64,000 nucleotides of DNA from Parasphaerochaeta coccoides DSM 17374 (lineage in GTDB: Bacteria; Spirochaetota; Spirochaetia; Sphaerochaetales; Sphaerochaetaceae): positions 1 to 64,000 of the forward strand of contig NC_015436.1 of assembly GCF_000208385.1 (NCBI RefSeq). The letters are read 5' to 3'. Shown here one piece after another: positions 8,880 through 17,396 of this stretch. Position 1 is the first letter of the stretch. Every line of letters begins with the position of its first letter. Position numbers and translations under genes: made by a program. A model generated the notes under the pieces. That model searched no databases and was not told the DNA's origin. It worked only from the letters and a program-made list of their open reading frames with translations.

Positions 8880-9458
8880 ATGACACCAAAGACTACATTC
8901 TTTGATCTTCAGACAGGGTTTGCTCCAGAAACAGAGTCTGTGTCTCTCAAGCGATCGCTTTCCACGATTAAAAGTATTTTTTCTAATCAGGAGAAGGCGG
9001 AAGAAATCCTAAGCTCCGAAGACCGGTTGGTATATGAATTTTATGATCTGGGTATTCCTGAGAAGGAAGGGAACATAGCATATGGGACGAGTATTCTTTA
9101 TCCTGGTAAAGTAGGAGATGAGTTCCATATGACGAAAGGACATTTTCATACGATTTTAGATACTGGTGAAGTATATTATTGCTTGAAAGGGCATGGAATG
9201 ATGATGATGGAAAATCCTGAGGGTGATGTGGAATATCGGGAAATGAGGGCAGGTCATTCTGTATTTGTTCCGGGAAGATATGCTCATCGGACAATCAATG
9301 TATCCGACACGGAGGTTTTCGTTACATTTTTTGCTTTTCGCGCTGATGCCGGGCATGACTACGGGACAGTTGAAAGCAAAGGCTTCAGAAAGCTTGTGGT
9401 TTCCGATGGCCAAGGTGGTTACAAAATCATCGACAACCCAAAATGGAATAGTATCTAG
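8880..9458 (+). CDS. Cupin-type glucose-6-phosphate isomerase
   Basis: 192-residue cupin resembling the archaeal-type metal-dependent phosphoglucose isomerases. The metal-binding motif HMTKGHFHTILDTGEVYYCL has two histidines and a glutamate, and a later histidine sits in PGRYAHRTINV. Family members interconvert glucose-6-phosphate and fructose-6-phosphate. Its place among sugar catabolism genes suggests an aldose-ketose isomerisation there, perhaps on another phosphosugar. It is preceded by AGGAGAAAAAG. The gene is unusual in bacteria, where the PGI fold is more common. Confidence 0.82.
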   Translation: MTPKTTFFDLQTGFAPETESVSLKRSLSTIKSIFSNQEKAEEILSSEDRLVYEFYDLGIPEKEGNIAYGTSILYPGKVGDEFHMTKGHFHTILDTGEVYYCLKGHGMMMMENPEGDVEYREMRAGHSVFVPGRYAHRTINVSDTEVFVTFFAFRADAGHDYGTVESKGFRKLVVSDGQGGYKIIDNPKWNSI

Positions 9459-9532
9459 GCCATTGCGACTGAAACGCTTGGCGGATGCTTGGGAGAGGGA
9501 AACAAGCACGCATTCTCCCAGAGGAGAAAACC

Positions 9533-10429
9533 ATGAGACGGATTATATGTACCCAGAGAAAAGAGGATGTGAAGAAGTGGTTAGAGCTTCCTTTTTCTTC
9601 TCAGGCGGGGACTGTGGAATTTGTTTGGTTGGGGCAAGCTGGGTTTATTTTCAGAACCAGGGAAAGTAGTCTGTGCATCGATCCTTATCTGTCCAACTCT
9701 CTTTGGGAAAAATATAAAGATGCTCATTTCACGCATGAACGTATGGTTCCGATACCTTGTGAACCTGAATATTTGGCAACGGTAGATGTAATAGCAAGTA
9801 CACATGGTCATACGGATCATATGGACAAAGGAACTTTGGAAAAAGTCTATGGGAACCATCAGGATTCTCCTCTCTATGTCTGCCCTCGTGCCGAGATAGA
9901 AAAAGCAGTTGCCAGAGCCGTCCCCATCAGTCGGATTGTTGCTCTTGCCGCATATGAGACGCTTGGTTTTGGCAGACCCCCCGGTCACAAATTCTCTCTT
10001 TCCGCAATTCCTTCCGCTCATGAGACCCTTGGCAAGGATTCCTATGGGAATGATTATTTTCTTGGATATATCATGCATTTTGATGGAATGAAAATCTACC
10101 ATAGTGGAGATTGCATACCATATGAAGGTTTGGAAGATCTTTTGCGTGAATATGGGATTGATGTAGCATTCCTTCCGGTGAATGGCCGGGATCAGTACCG
10201 TAATGATCATGGAATTCCGGGGAATTTCACTATTGACGAAGCATTGACTCTTGTCAAAGTCCTTGAAGGACCATTGCTTGTCCCCCATCATTTTGGTATG
10301 TTTACATTCAACTCCATCGAACCGGAAGCCATAGAGCAATGCGTAGAGTCAAACGGTATCAAAATTGGCGAGGATGTTGTGGTTCCGCAGATAGGAAAGG
10401 TTTATACGTTATCATATGATAAAGGATGA
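9533..10429 (+). CDS. UlaG-like metallo-beta-lactamase-fold hydrolase
   Basis: 298-residue MBL-fold protein. The metal motif ASTHGHTDHMDKGT lies about 90 residues in, with further ligands in SAIPSAHETLG, YHSGDCIPY and LVPHHFGMFTF. The layout and the VWLGQAGFIF start match UlaG, the L-ascorbate-6-phosphate lactonase. In this operon it could open a sugar lactone. The ATG at 9533 follows AGAGGAG. It ends just before the GntR gene. Confidence 0.75.
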   Translation: MRRIICTQRKEDVKKWLELPFSSQAGTVEFVWLGQAGFIFRTRESSLCIDPYLSNSLWEKYKDAHFTHERMVPIPCEPEYLATVDVIASTHGHTDHMDKGTLEKVYGNHQDSPLYVCPRAEIEKAVARAVPISRIVALAAYETLGFGRPPGHKFSLSAIPSAHETLGKDSYGNDYFLGYIMHFDGMKIYHSGDCIPYEGLEDLLREYGIDVAFLPVNGRDQYRNDHGIPGNFTIDEALTLVKVLEGPLLVPHHFGMFTFNSIEPEAIEQCVESNGIKIGEDVVVPQIGKVYTLSYDKG

Positions 10430-10436
10430 TAAAGAA

Positions 10437-11204
10437 ATGGATGGTAGCGCTCTTTTTAATAAAACGCTAAACAAAGATATTCCTATCCCTTTATACCTTC
10501 AATTGAAAGAATTCCTGATGGAATTAATTACAAATCATGGTGATCAGGCCTTTCTCTTGCCTTCGGAAGCACAACTATGTGAGCATTTCCAGATTTCCCG
10601 TTCCACGGTAAGACAGACTATGGGAGAACTGACCAGTGAAGGTCTCATATCCAGACAGAAAGGGCGAGGCACCGTTACGCTTCCTCAGAAAATCAACCAA
10701 AATTTTTTGTATGTCCTTGAAAGTTTCAATGAAGAAATGAAAGGCAAAGGTTTGATTCCCCATACCAAAGTATTGAGTTGCTCTTTAGAAAAAGCGTCCC
10801 CTGCTGTTGCCCACGTTCTGGATTTACCAGAAAATGATCAAATCATTCAATTAGTACGACTGCGGGGAGTGGATAATGAACCTATGGTTCTTGTGATTAC
10901 CTGCTTGCCTGCTTCCAGGTATGGTCTTGAATCAATCATCAATGAAGATTTTTCACAGGTATCCTTATACAAAGTAATGGAAGAAAAATATTTAGTTTCT
11001 ATTGTTTCTACAAGGAGGACAATAGAAGTAAAGATAGCGGGCGACTTTGAGTCCAAGCATCTGAACATTCCGATTCATTCTCCTTTACAGTACATTGAAA
11101 CTGTCGCGTGTACGGACGGTGGAGTCCCAGTAGAATTTTCCCGTGCTTCTTACAGGGGAGACTTAAGCCGATTCATGATAGAAGTCAAACGGAAGCGCAT
11201 CTGA
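10437..11204 (+). CDS. GntR/HutC-family transcriptional regulator (copy 1)
   Basis: 255-residue repressor. The winged-helix domain (about 1-75) has IPLYLQLKEFL and the helix-turn-helix LCEHFQISRSTVRQTMGELT. The UTRA effector domain follows, with VARV-like core IIQLVRLRGVD and a C-terminal PVEFSRASYRGDLSRF. It is closely paralogous to the gene at 23153. Aligning the two supports this ATG, since MDGSALFNKTLNK matches MRNTFFYGKKLNK; an upstream ATG (10416) is also in frame but overlaps the previous gene. Probable ligand: a phosphorylated sugar of this island. Confidence 0.88.
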   Translation: MDGSALFNKTLNKDIPIPLYLQLKEFLMELITNHGDQAFLLPSEAQLCEHFQISRSTVRQTMGELTSEGLISRQKGRGTVTLPQKINQNFLYVLESFNEEMKGKGLIPHTKVLSCSLEKASPAVAHVLDLPENDQIIQLVRLRGVDNEPMVLVITCLPASRYGLESIINEDFSQVSLYKVMEEKYLVSIVSTRRTIEVKIAGDFESKHLNIPIHSPLQYIETVACTDGGVPVEFSRASYRGDLSRFMIEVKRKRI

Positions 11205-11295
11205 TTCTCCTGGCATTCTTTTTGAGAAAAACATAAGAGTTGCCAACACAAAAGAACATGAAATTATGTGTCAGCAAGATGGACTCTAAAAAATC

Positions 11296-11356
11296 TTGAC
11301 TTACGATGAATATACGATACCATGGCTTTGCATACATACATTTGGATACATTTGTG
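11296..11356 (+). promoter_or_regulatory. Promoter and GntR-type operator before the sigma-54 activator gene
   Basis: TTGACT (11296-11301) with a weak TACCAT 16 bases on gives a plausible promoter. Directly downstream, TTTGCATACATACATTTGG and ATACATTTGTGG form repeated half-sites. TTGCATACAT recurs near 23080 (reverse strand) and 24136, so these look like a shared operator family. Confidence 0.5.
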
Positions 11357-11408
11357 GATATGAAATTTGTCGCCAAGATTTTATTCTGAAGGACATATCT
11401 TGGAAGCA

Positions 11409-13475
11409 ATGCTTGAAGCGGTTTGTTCTCCTGAAGGAAGAAAAAAGAACGGGGTAATGATTGATATGGAGAACAATATCTTGCGTGAAAATAGTAGCAT
11501 TAGTTTGGATGGAACAAAGCATGCATTTCAGGAAGAACCCCGGAGCGCTGAAGTGTCTTCTGTTCGTGAAATAGTCTCTGCATCCTGGTTAAGATGTCGC
11601 AGGAATGGGATGAATCCACATACTACTATGCTTCAATCAATATCTTCTGAAATTCTAGCGGAAAAGAAAAAGATATTCAGAGAGATGACTAAGGCAGCCC
11701 TTCCCCATCTCCATAAACTGTTCAAACTTTTTGGGAATGAAAAAGCATTCATTCTCTTGGTCGATGCTGATTCAGTGGTGCTTGAGTATCTCTATGCGGA
11801 AAACGGTTCCGTAGCAACATACGTGCCTGATGCTGGAGACTTGTTCTCGGAGGACTCTGCGGGAACAAATGCTATCGCGCTCTCATTGATGACTGATTCT
11901 CTTTCATATGTACAAGGATGTGAACACTGGCTTGAGAAATACTATGATATTATGTCTGTTGCCGCGCCTTTACATGTAAATGATGGTGTCGTGGGAACAA
12001 TTGCCTTGGTATGGCTTAAATCAGCGGAGCAAAATCTCAGCCTTGCTTTATCACTGGTTGAATCGACCGTTTATGGTATAGAACGGGAAAGCATGATACA
12101 GAATCTTCTGAGTGCCCAAACGCTCGTGGTAACACAACAGAGGATGGTTCTTGATTTTGTAGATACCGGGCTGATAGCCATTAGTAAAAACGGAGAAATT
12201 CGTCAGATTAACCAACAAGCTCTGACCATTTTCCATGAAAAAGGAATATGGGAAGGGCGGGGGATCGCAGAACTGGTGAATTCACCTGGAAATTTTTTTG
12301 ATCTGCTTTGTAATACACCAGTTTTGGAAGAACATGATGTTCCCGTTCACATCGGAGATATCTACATCCATGTGGCATTCTCCACATTTATCATGAAGGC
12401 GAATCAAGTGGATATCTGGATGATCATCAGGTGTCGAGAGTTTCGTACTGTGAAAAAACTGATGAACAAAGTGTCTCATAATGTGGCTTATTATTCTTTT
12501 GAAGATATAATCAGCGAAGCGGATACCATGAAAGAACCGCTCAAACTGGCCAAGTTAGCGAGTAAGGCAACATCGAATGTCCTTGTCACTGGAGAAACGG
12601 GAACAGGTAAGGAACTTCTTGTACAGAGCATCCATAATGGCGGTTCTCGACGGGGCAAGCCCTTTGTTGCCATCAATTGCGGAGTTGTTTCACGAGAACT
12701 AATTCGCAGCGAACTTTTTGGGTATGAAGGGGGAGCGTTTACAGGAGCGAAAAGTACCGGCAGTATGGGTAAGTTTGAGCTTGCGGATGGAGGTACTTTG
12801 TTCTTGGATGAAATTGGGGAGATGCCGGCCGATGTCCAGGCGGTGCTTCTCCGTGTCCTTCAGACGCATCAGGTTACACGTGTGGGCGGTAAATATCCTA
12901 TTCCTGTCGATGTTCGTGTCATCGCTGCGACGAACCGGGATCTTGAGCAAGATGTTCGCGATAATTTTTTTCGGGGAGATTTGTATTATCGACTGAATGT
13001 TCTCTCCATAATCCTTCCTCCTTTACGGGAAAGAGGAAAGGACATACAGTTGCTTGCTGATTTTTTTGTAGAAAAATACGTGGAAGAAAAAGACGGTATA
13101 AGTATAAAGATTTCTCCGGAAGTCTACGATGTTTTTGATGGTTATCCATGGCCGGGAAATATAAGGGAATTGGAGAACGTTATTCATCGTGCGATTCTGC
13201 TTTCCGAGGATGGTATTGTCAGGAGACACCATCTTCCGACAAATCTTCAAGCGTGGTGGAATGGTAACAAAGAGCAGAAACTTATTTATTGTCAGGCTGA
13301 TTTGCCAAAGATTGATGACATGAAAGCTGTGCTGGTTCGGAATGCTTTGAAGGACTTTTCAGGGAATGTGAAAAAAGTGGCATCCTATCTGAATCTCTCT
13401 AGAGGAACAGTCTATAATATGATGAAAAAATATGGTTTTGATGGCGATACATATAGGGATATGACAAGGAAATGA
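11409..13475 (+). CDS. AcoR-type sigma-54-dependent activator
   Basis: Enhancer-binding protein of about 688 residues. The N-terminus is AcoR-like with REIVSASWLRCRRNG, then a GAF-like domain with AGTNAIALSL, a PAS-like domain (VLDFVDTGLIAISKNGEIRQIN), the AAA+ domain with Walker A GETGTGKE, the sigma-54 contact loop GAFTGA (in YEGGAFTGAK) and Walker B GGTLFLDEIGE, and a Fis-type helix-turn-helix (GNVKKVASYLNLSRGTVYNM). A first in-frame ATG is used; TTG codons at 11367 and 11400 are alternatives and the start is uncertain. The next gene has a sigma-54 promoter, so it probably controls the ABC importer. Confidence 0.88.
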   Translation: MLEAVCSPEGRKKNGVMIDMENNILRENSSISLDGTKHAFQEEPRSAEVSSVREIVSASWLRCRRNGMNPHTTMLQSISSEILAEKKKIFREMTKAALPHLHKLFKLFGNEKAFILLVDADSVVLEYLYAENGSVATYVPDAGDLFSEDSAGTNAIALSLMTDSLSYVQGCEHWLEKYYDIMSVAAPLHVNDGVVGTIALVWLKSAEQNLSLALSLVESTVYGIERESMIQNLLSAQTLVVTQQRMVLDFVDTGLIAISKNGEIRQINQQALTIFHEKGIWEGRGIAELVNSPGNFFDLLCNTPVLEEHDVPVHIGDIYIHVAFSTFIMKANQVDIWMIIRCREFRTVKKLMNKVSHNVAYYSFEDIISEADTMKEPLKLAKLASKATSNVLVTGETGTGKELLVQSIHNGGSRRGKPFVAINCGVVSRELIRSELFGYEGGAFTGAKSTGSMGKFELADGGTLFLDEIGEMPADVQAVLLRVLQTHQVTRVGGKYPIPVDVRVIAATNRDLEQDVRDNFFRGDLYYRLNVLSIILPPLRERGKDIQLLADFFVEKYVEEKDGISIKISPEVYDVFDGYPWPGNIRELENVIHRAILLSEDGIVRRHHLPTNLQAWWNGNKEQKLIYCQADLPKIDDMKAVLVRNALKDFSGNVKKVASYLNLSRGTVYNMMKKYGFDGDTYRDMTRK

Positions 13476-13521
13476 CAGGATACGGGGAGAAACCCGGAAA
13501 AGTGTTCAATAATTGATTTAT

Positions 13522-13543
13522 TTTTTTTGACATGTCAAAAAAA
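13522..13543. promoter_or_regulatory. Palindromic upstream activating site (candidate)
   Basis: A perfect 22-bp palindrome: seven T, GACATGTC, seven A. It lies about 47 bases after the activator gene and is centred about 160 bases before the expected sigma-54 transcription start. That is a normal distance for an enhancer bound by the AcoR-type protein. Its T run could also help end the upstream transcript. Confidence 0.65.
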
Positions 13544-13667
13544 TAGACACAAAAAACAAAGGAAAGACTCCAGAGTTTTCATCAAAATCAAGTCAGCTGT
13601 ATCTAAAACATTAATAAAAAGGTAATACATAGCGGTTTTCTCTGGTTTTCACTGAAAGAAAAACTTT

Positions 13668-13682
13668 TGGCATGTTTCTTGC
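13668..13682 (+). promoter_or_regulatory. Sigma-54 (-24/-12) promoter of the ABC operon
   Basis: TGGCATGTTTCTTGC matches the sigma-54 consensus TGGCACG-N4-TTGC, with GG at 13669-13670 and GC at 13681-13682, exactly ten bases between them. Transcription should start near 13693, 30 bases before the ATG of the binding-protein gene. Confidence 0.85.
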
Positions 13683-13723
13683 TATGTAGTATATCAGGTT
13701 GGGAAATTCCCAAAGGAGGATGT

Positions 13724-14755
13724 ATGAAGAAAGTGCTGAAAAAGGTTGCGCTTGTGTGTCTGGTTGGAATGATTGCCATGGGTTCCTTGATGGCGCAGGG
13801 GCGTGGAGAACAGGCTGCTTCCGGGCCAAAAAATCAGAAGCCTTATAACATTGCCGTTATAATCAAGGCAACGGATTCCGATTTCTGGCAGTATTTGCTT
13901 GTTGGAGCGCTGAACTATGCTGTCGAGCATCCGGATGTTGTAAAGGTCACAACGTATGGACCTCCATCTGAAGCAGACATTGATCGTCAGGTTACGATTC
14001 TTGAGAACGTGATTTCTACTAATCCTGATGCAATTGTCATTTCTTCAACAAGTTCTGACGCGACAGTTCCGGCGCTTGAAAAAGCATATGCCGCAGGAAT
14101 CAAAATCATCACTGTGGATAATAAGGTCAACACGGACAAGGTGCATACTTTTCTTGCTACTGACAACGTTCTTGGTGGTTCTTTGGCAGCAGACAAGATG
14201 GTTGAGTATTTCAAGAAGAATGACATCCCGACACAAGGAAGGAAGGTTGCCATTGTCGATGCAATGGCAGGTGTCCAGGTTCTTACTGTCAGGACAAATG
14301 GATTTATCAATCGCATGAAGCAGATTGCTCCAGAAATTGAAATCATCGCGCCTCGTTATGTCGATAATGATATCTTGAAGGCGATGAATGTCACCAATGA
14401 TTTGATTACGACTCATGGGGACAGTTTGATTGGTATTTTTGGCAATAATAACCACTCGGCGGATGGTGTTGCCCGCTCTGTCGCGGAAAGGAACCTTGGC
14501 AACAAGATTATAGTCACGGCTTATGATTCTGATCCTGAAGAAGTTGCCGCCATCAAGAGTGGCGTTGTAAAAGCCATCATGGTACAGGATCCATATGGTA
14601 TGGGATACAAAGGAGTTGATTTCGCTGTACGTGCCATCGAAGGAGCGACATTGCCGGAATATGTTGATACCGGAGTTGTCATTGTTGAGCAACACAATGT
14701 AAATGATTCTGCCGTTCAGGGTATCTTGGATCCGTTTACAATGAAAAAATATTGA
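13724..14755 (+). CDS. ABC sugar transporter, periplasmic binding protein (RbsB family)
   Basis: 343-residue substrate-binding protein with an N-terminal signal peptide (MKKVLKKVALVCLVGMIAMG, then SLMAQG). The mature part has the ribose-binding fold: YNIAVIIKATDSDFWQYLL near the start, and sugar-contact-type residues in VTAYDSDPEEVAAIKSG. The ATG follows AAAGGAGG at ideal spacing; the open frame upstream of it includes the promoter. The first gene of the importer operon, it is followed by a strong hairpin that would favour higher output of this component. Confidence 0.9.
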   Translation: MKKVLKKVALVCLVGMIAMGSLMAQGRGEQAASGPKNQKPYNIAVIIKATDSDFWQYLLVGALNYAVEHPDVVKVTTYGPPSEADIDRQVTILENVISTNPDAIVISSTSSDATVPALEKAYAAGIKIITVDNKVNTDKVHTFLATDNVLGGSLAADKMVEYFKKNDIPTQGRKVAIVDAMAGVQVLTVRTNGFINRMKQIAPEIEIIAPRYVDNDILKAMNVTNDLITTHGDSLIGIFGNNNHSADGVARSVAERNLGNKIIVTAYDSDPEEVAAIKSGVVKAIMVQDPYGMGYKGVDFAVRAIEGATLPEYVDTGVVIVEQHNVNDSAVQGILDPFTMKKY

Positions 14756-14770
14756 GAGACAACATAGAAT

Positions 14771-14803
14771 TCTTGCCCGGATTTGTCCGGGCAAGATTGT
14801 TTT
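14771..14803 (+). terminator. Intercistronic terminator/attenuator after the binding-protein gene
   Basis: An 11-bp perfect stem (14771-14781 with 14786-14796, loop TTTG) is followed by TTGTTTTT. Partial termination or 3' end protection here would give excess binding protein over the ATPase and permease, common in ABC operons. Confidence 0.8.
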
Positions 14804-14855
14804 TGAAGCCAAGTCGAGGAAAATCTCTAGTCTTTCATATACGCGAGGCAAGACA

Positions 14856-16349
14856 ATGAATGATGGGACTCTTTTACAACTTAAAAATATTTCAAAGAGC
14901 TTTCCGGGAGTAAAAGCCCTGGATAATGTAAGCTTCTCTATCTGTCCGGGGGAAGTTCATGGATTAGTGGGTGAGAACGGGGCAGGAAAATCAACAATCA
15001 TCAAAATCATCATGGGGGTTTATCAACGTGATGGTGGTGAAATGTTGCTGGATGGAGAAGATTATTCACCTCACAATGTCATTGACTCGGGGAAAGTGGG
15101 GCTGAGTACAGTCTATCAGGATTTGAATCTGGCAACGCATCTCTCCATCGGAGAAAATTTCTTCATGGGAGATTTCCCAAAGAAAAAAACTGGATTGATT
15201 GATTGGGACAAAGTTCATGGGGATGCTCGCGCAATATTGGAAGATTTACATATCAATGTTGATACCAGGTTGAAAATCACAGAGCTTTCTCCCGCTGTAC
15301 AGGAAATGGTTGCAATCGCCAAGGCAGTCCATGGAAAGGCACGCTTGGTTGTTTTTGATGAACCCACCGCGTTGCTGAGCAACGAAGAAGTCGATATCCT
15401 TTTTTCCATCATCAGAAAATTGAAATCTGAAGGGGTAGCCATCCTCTATATTTCACATCGGTTGGAAGAAATCTTCAGGGTTTGTGATACTGTCACGGTT
15501 TTCAAAGATGGTAGACATGTAAAAACTTTGCCCGCGAAGGAAACCAACCAAGAAGATTTAATTGCGCTTATGGTCGGTCGCGCTTTGACCAACATGTATG
15601 ATATTGAACATCATGTCTCTGATAAAGAGGTTCTGAAAGTAGCGAATTTTTCCAGGGCAAAAGCTTTCGATGATATTTCCTTCTCAGTCAATGCTGGAGA
15701 AATATTTGGAATGTTTGGTCTGGTCGGTTCAGGAAGAACGGAAGTCGTCAGGGCAATTTTTGGAGCGGATCCCAAAGATAAAGGGGACGTGTTCCTCAAT
15801 GGTAAACAACTTCAGATTGAGAAACCTCTTGATGCAATATCAGCAGGAATCGGATTGGTACCGGAAGACAGGAAGCAACAAGGATTGGCGATGTCTTTGT
15901 CCGTCAAGAAAAATATCAACCTTGCTTCATATAAAAGTATTTCACGCTTCTCCTTTATAAATAGCAAGAAAGAGCAGCAGCGCGCCCTTCTTTATCAGAA
16001 CAGGCTTCGGATCAAGACACCACATGTTGACCAGATAGTGAAGAATCTATCCGGTGGTAACCAGCAGAAAGTAGTCATCAGCAAATGGCTGTGTGGAAAA
16101 AGTCAGGTTTTTATTTTTGATGAGCCGACCGTCGGCGTTGATGTAGGAGCGAAACAGGAAATTTATCAATTGATTGAGAGTTTAACGAAAGACGGACATG
16201 CGATAATCATCATTTCTTCTTATTTGCCGGAAGTTATGGGTCTTTCAGATAGGATAGGAGTTTTTCATGAAGGGAAAATGGGGCGGATAGTCCCTCGTGA
16301 AGACTTTGAGGAAGAAAAACTCCTGCGTTATGCATCAGGGTTGAAATAA
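14856..16349 (+). CDS. ABC sugar transporter, duplicated ATP-binding protein (RbsA family)
   Basis: 497-residue ATPase with two nucleotide-binding domains. The first has Walker A GENGAGKST, signature-like ELSPAVQEMVAIAKA and Walker B LVVFDEPTALLS. The second has degenerate Walker A GLVGSGRTE, signature LSGGNQQKVVISKWL and Walker B VFIFDEPTVGVDVGAK. This is the standard pattern of RbsA/MglA/XylG, including the relaxed second P-loop. It powers import of the sugar bound by the preceding gene product. Confidence 0.95.
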   Translation: MNDGTLLQLKNISKSFPGVKALDNVSFSICPGEVHGLVGENGAGKSTIIKIIMGVYQRDGGEMLLDGEDYSPHNVIDSGKVGLSTVYQDLNLATHLSIGENFFMGDFPKKKTGLIDWDKVHGDARAILEDLHINVDTRLKITELSPAVQEMVAIAKAVHGKARLVVFDEPTALLSNEEVDILFSIIRKLKSEGVAILYISHRLEEIFRVCDTVTVFKDGRHVKTLPAKETNQEDLIALMVGRALTNMYDIEHHVSDKEVLKVANFSRAKAFDDISFSVNAGEIFGMFGLVGSGRTEVVRAIFGADPKDKGDVFLNGKQLQIEKPLDAISAGIGLVPEDRKQQGLAMSLSVKKNINLASYKSISRFSFINSKKEQQRALLYQNRLRIKTPHVDQIVKNLSGGNQQKVVISKWLCGKSQVFIFDEPTVGVDVGAKQEIYQLIESLTKDGHAIIIISSYLPEVMGLSDRIGVFHEGKMGRIVPREDFEEEKLLRYASGLK

Positions 16350-16354
16350 AAACC

Positions 16355-16372
16355 AAGCCCATTAATGGGCTT
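16355..16372 (+). other. Intercistronic palindrome
   Basis: An 18-bp perfect palindrome (AAGCCCATTAATGGGCTT) lies between the ATPase and permease genes and ends 20 bases before the permease ATG. It may stabilise mRNA or tune expression. Confidence 0.45.
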
Positions 16373-16391
16373 TATTATTAGGAGAAAAATA

Positions 16392-17339
16392 ATGCTTAAT
16401 GGAAATGGTATCAGAAAAAAATTATATAGTTTTCAAGAGTTGAATTTATTGGTCATTGTCATCGTGCTTATGGTTTTTCTCTCATTTGTGACTAAAAATT
16501 TTCTTACTCTGATGAATTTAGAGAATTTAGTCCGTCAGACAGCGATAAATGGTATCATCTCGCTTGGTATGACTTTCATCATCATGTCAGGGGGCATCGA
16601 CTTGTCTGTTGGTTCAATTCTTGGTATCGCAAGCATTGTGGTTTCCAAGTTCCTGGTTGGAGGAATGCCAACTTTTCCGGCATTTATCGTTACTTTGGCT
16701 GTAGCAGCTTTTTTGGGAGCTGTAAATGGTCTGGTAATTCACTACGGCAAAATTCCTCCGTTTGTAGCGACTCTTGGAATGTCACAGGCTGCGCGTGGTA
16801 TTGTAATGCTTCTGTCTAATGCCCGTATGGTTGCCGGGTTGCCCAAAAAGTTTACTGAATTTGCCCAGAATCACTTCTTGGGGATTCCTAATCTTTTTTT
16901 CGTGTGGCTGGTCATCATTCTGATTACATACATCATTACTTCCCGGACAACATTTGGAAGAAACGTTTTTGCCGTGGGGAGCAACCGGGAGGCTGCCCGC
17001 CTGTCCGGTATCAGCATTCCGAAAGTGACCATTATGGTTTATCTGATTGGCGGCTTACTTGCTGGGATTGCAGGTATCTTGATGACTTCTCGCCTGGGAA
17101 ATGGGATTCCTACGGCAGGGCAAGGGTATGAGACGGATGCCATAGCTTCAGCGGTTGTCGGTGGAGCCAGTCTGAGTGGTGGCGCCGGAACCATCCTTGG
17201 AACAGTCTTGGGTGCAATGCTCATTTCTGTAATTCAAAATGGGGGGAACTTGCTCGGTATCAATCCTTTCATTCTCCAGATTGTCATTGGCGTGCTGATT
17301 GTTGCTTCCGTATGGATTGACCAGAGCAGAAAGTCATAA
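16392..17339 (+). CDS. ABC sugar transporter, permease (RbsC family)
   Basis: 315-residue membrane protein with many hydrophobic helices. Family marks are GIISLGMTFIIMSGGIDLSVGSI near residue 65 and GRNVFAVGSNREAARLSGI, the ATPase-contact loop, in the middle, then AVVGGASLSGGAGTILGTVLGA. The ATG at 16392 follows TTAGGAGAA; nine extra codons upstream are open but lack such a site. It completes an RbsBAC-type importer, whose substrate cannot be read from sequence. Confidence 0.93.
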   Translation: MLNGNGIRKKLYSFQELNLLVIVIVLMVFLSFVTKNFLTLMNLENLVRQTAINGIISLGMTFIIMSGGIDLSVGSILGIASIVVSKFLVGGMPTFPAFIVTLAVAAFLGAVNGLVIHYGKIPPFVATLGMSQAARGIVMLLSNARMVAGLPKKFTEFAQNHFLGIPNLFFVWLVIILITYIITSRTTFGRNVFAVGSNREAARLSGISIPKVTIMVYLIGGLLAGIAGILMTSRLGNGIPTAGQGYETDAIASAVVGGASLSGGAGTILGTVLGAMLISVIQNGGNLLGINPFILQIVIGVLIVASVWIDQSRKS

Positions 17340-17396
17340 GGTGAGGCAGTATTTTTTCTCTTGAGGATGAATCTTTATTGAAATAGGTGGTAAACG

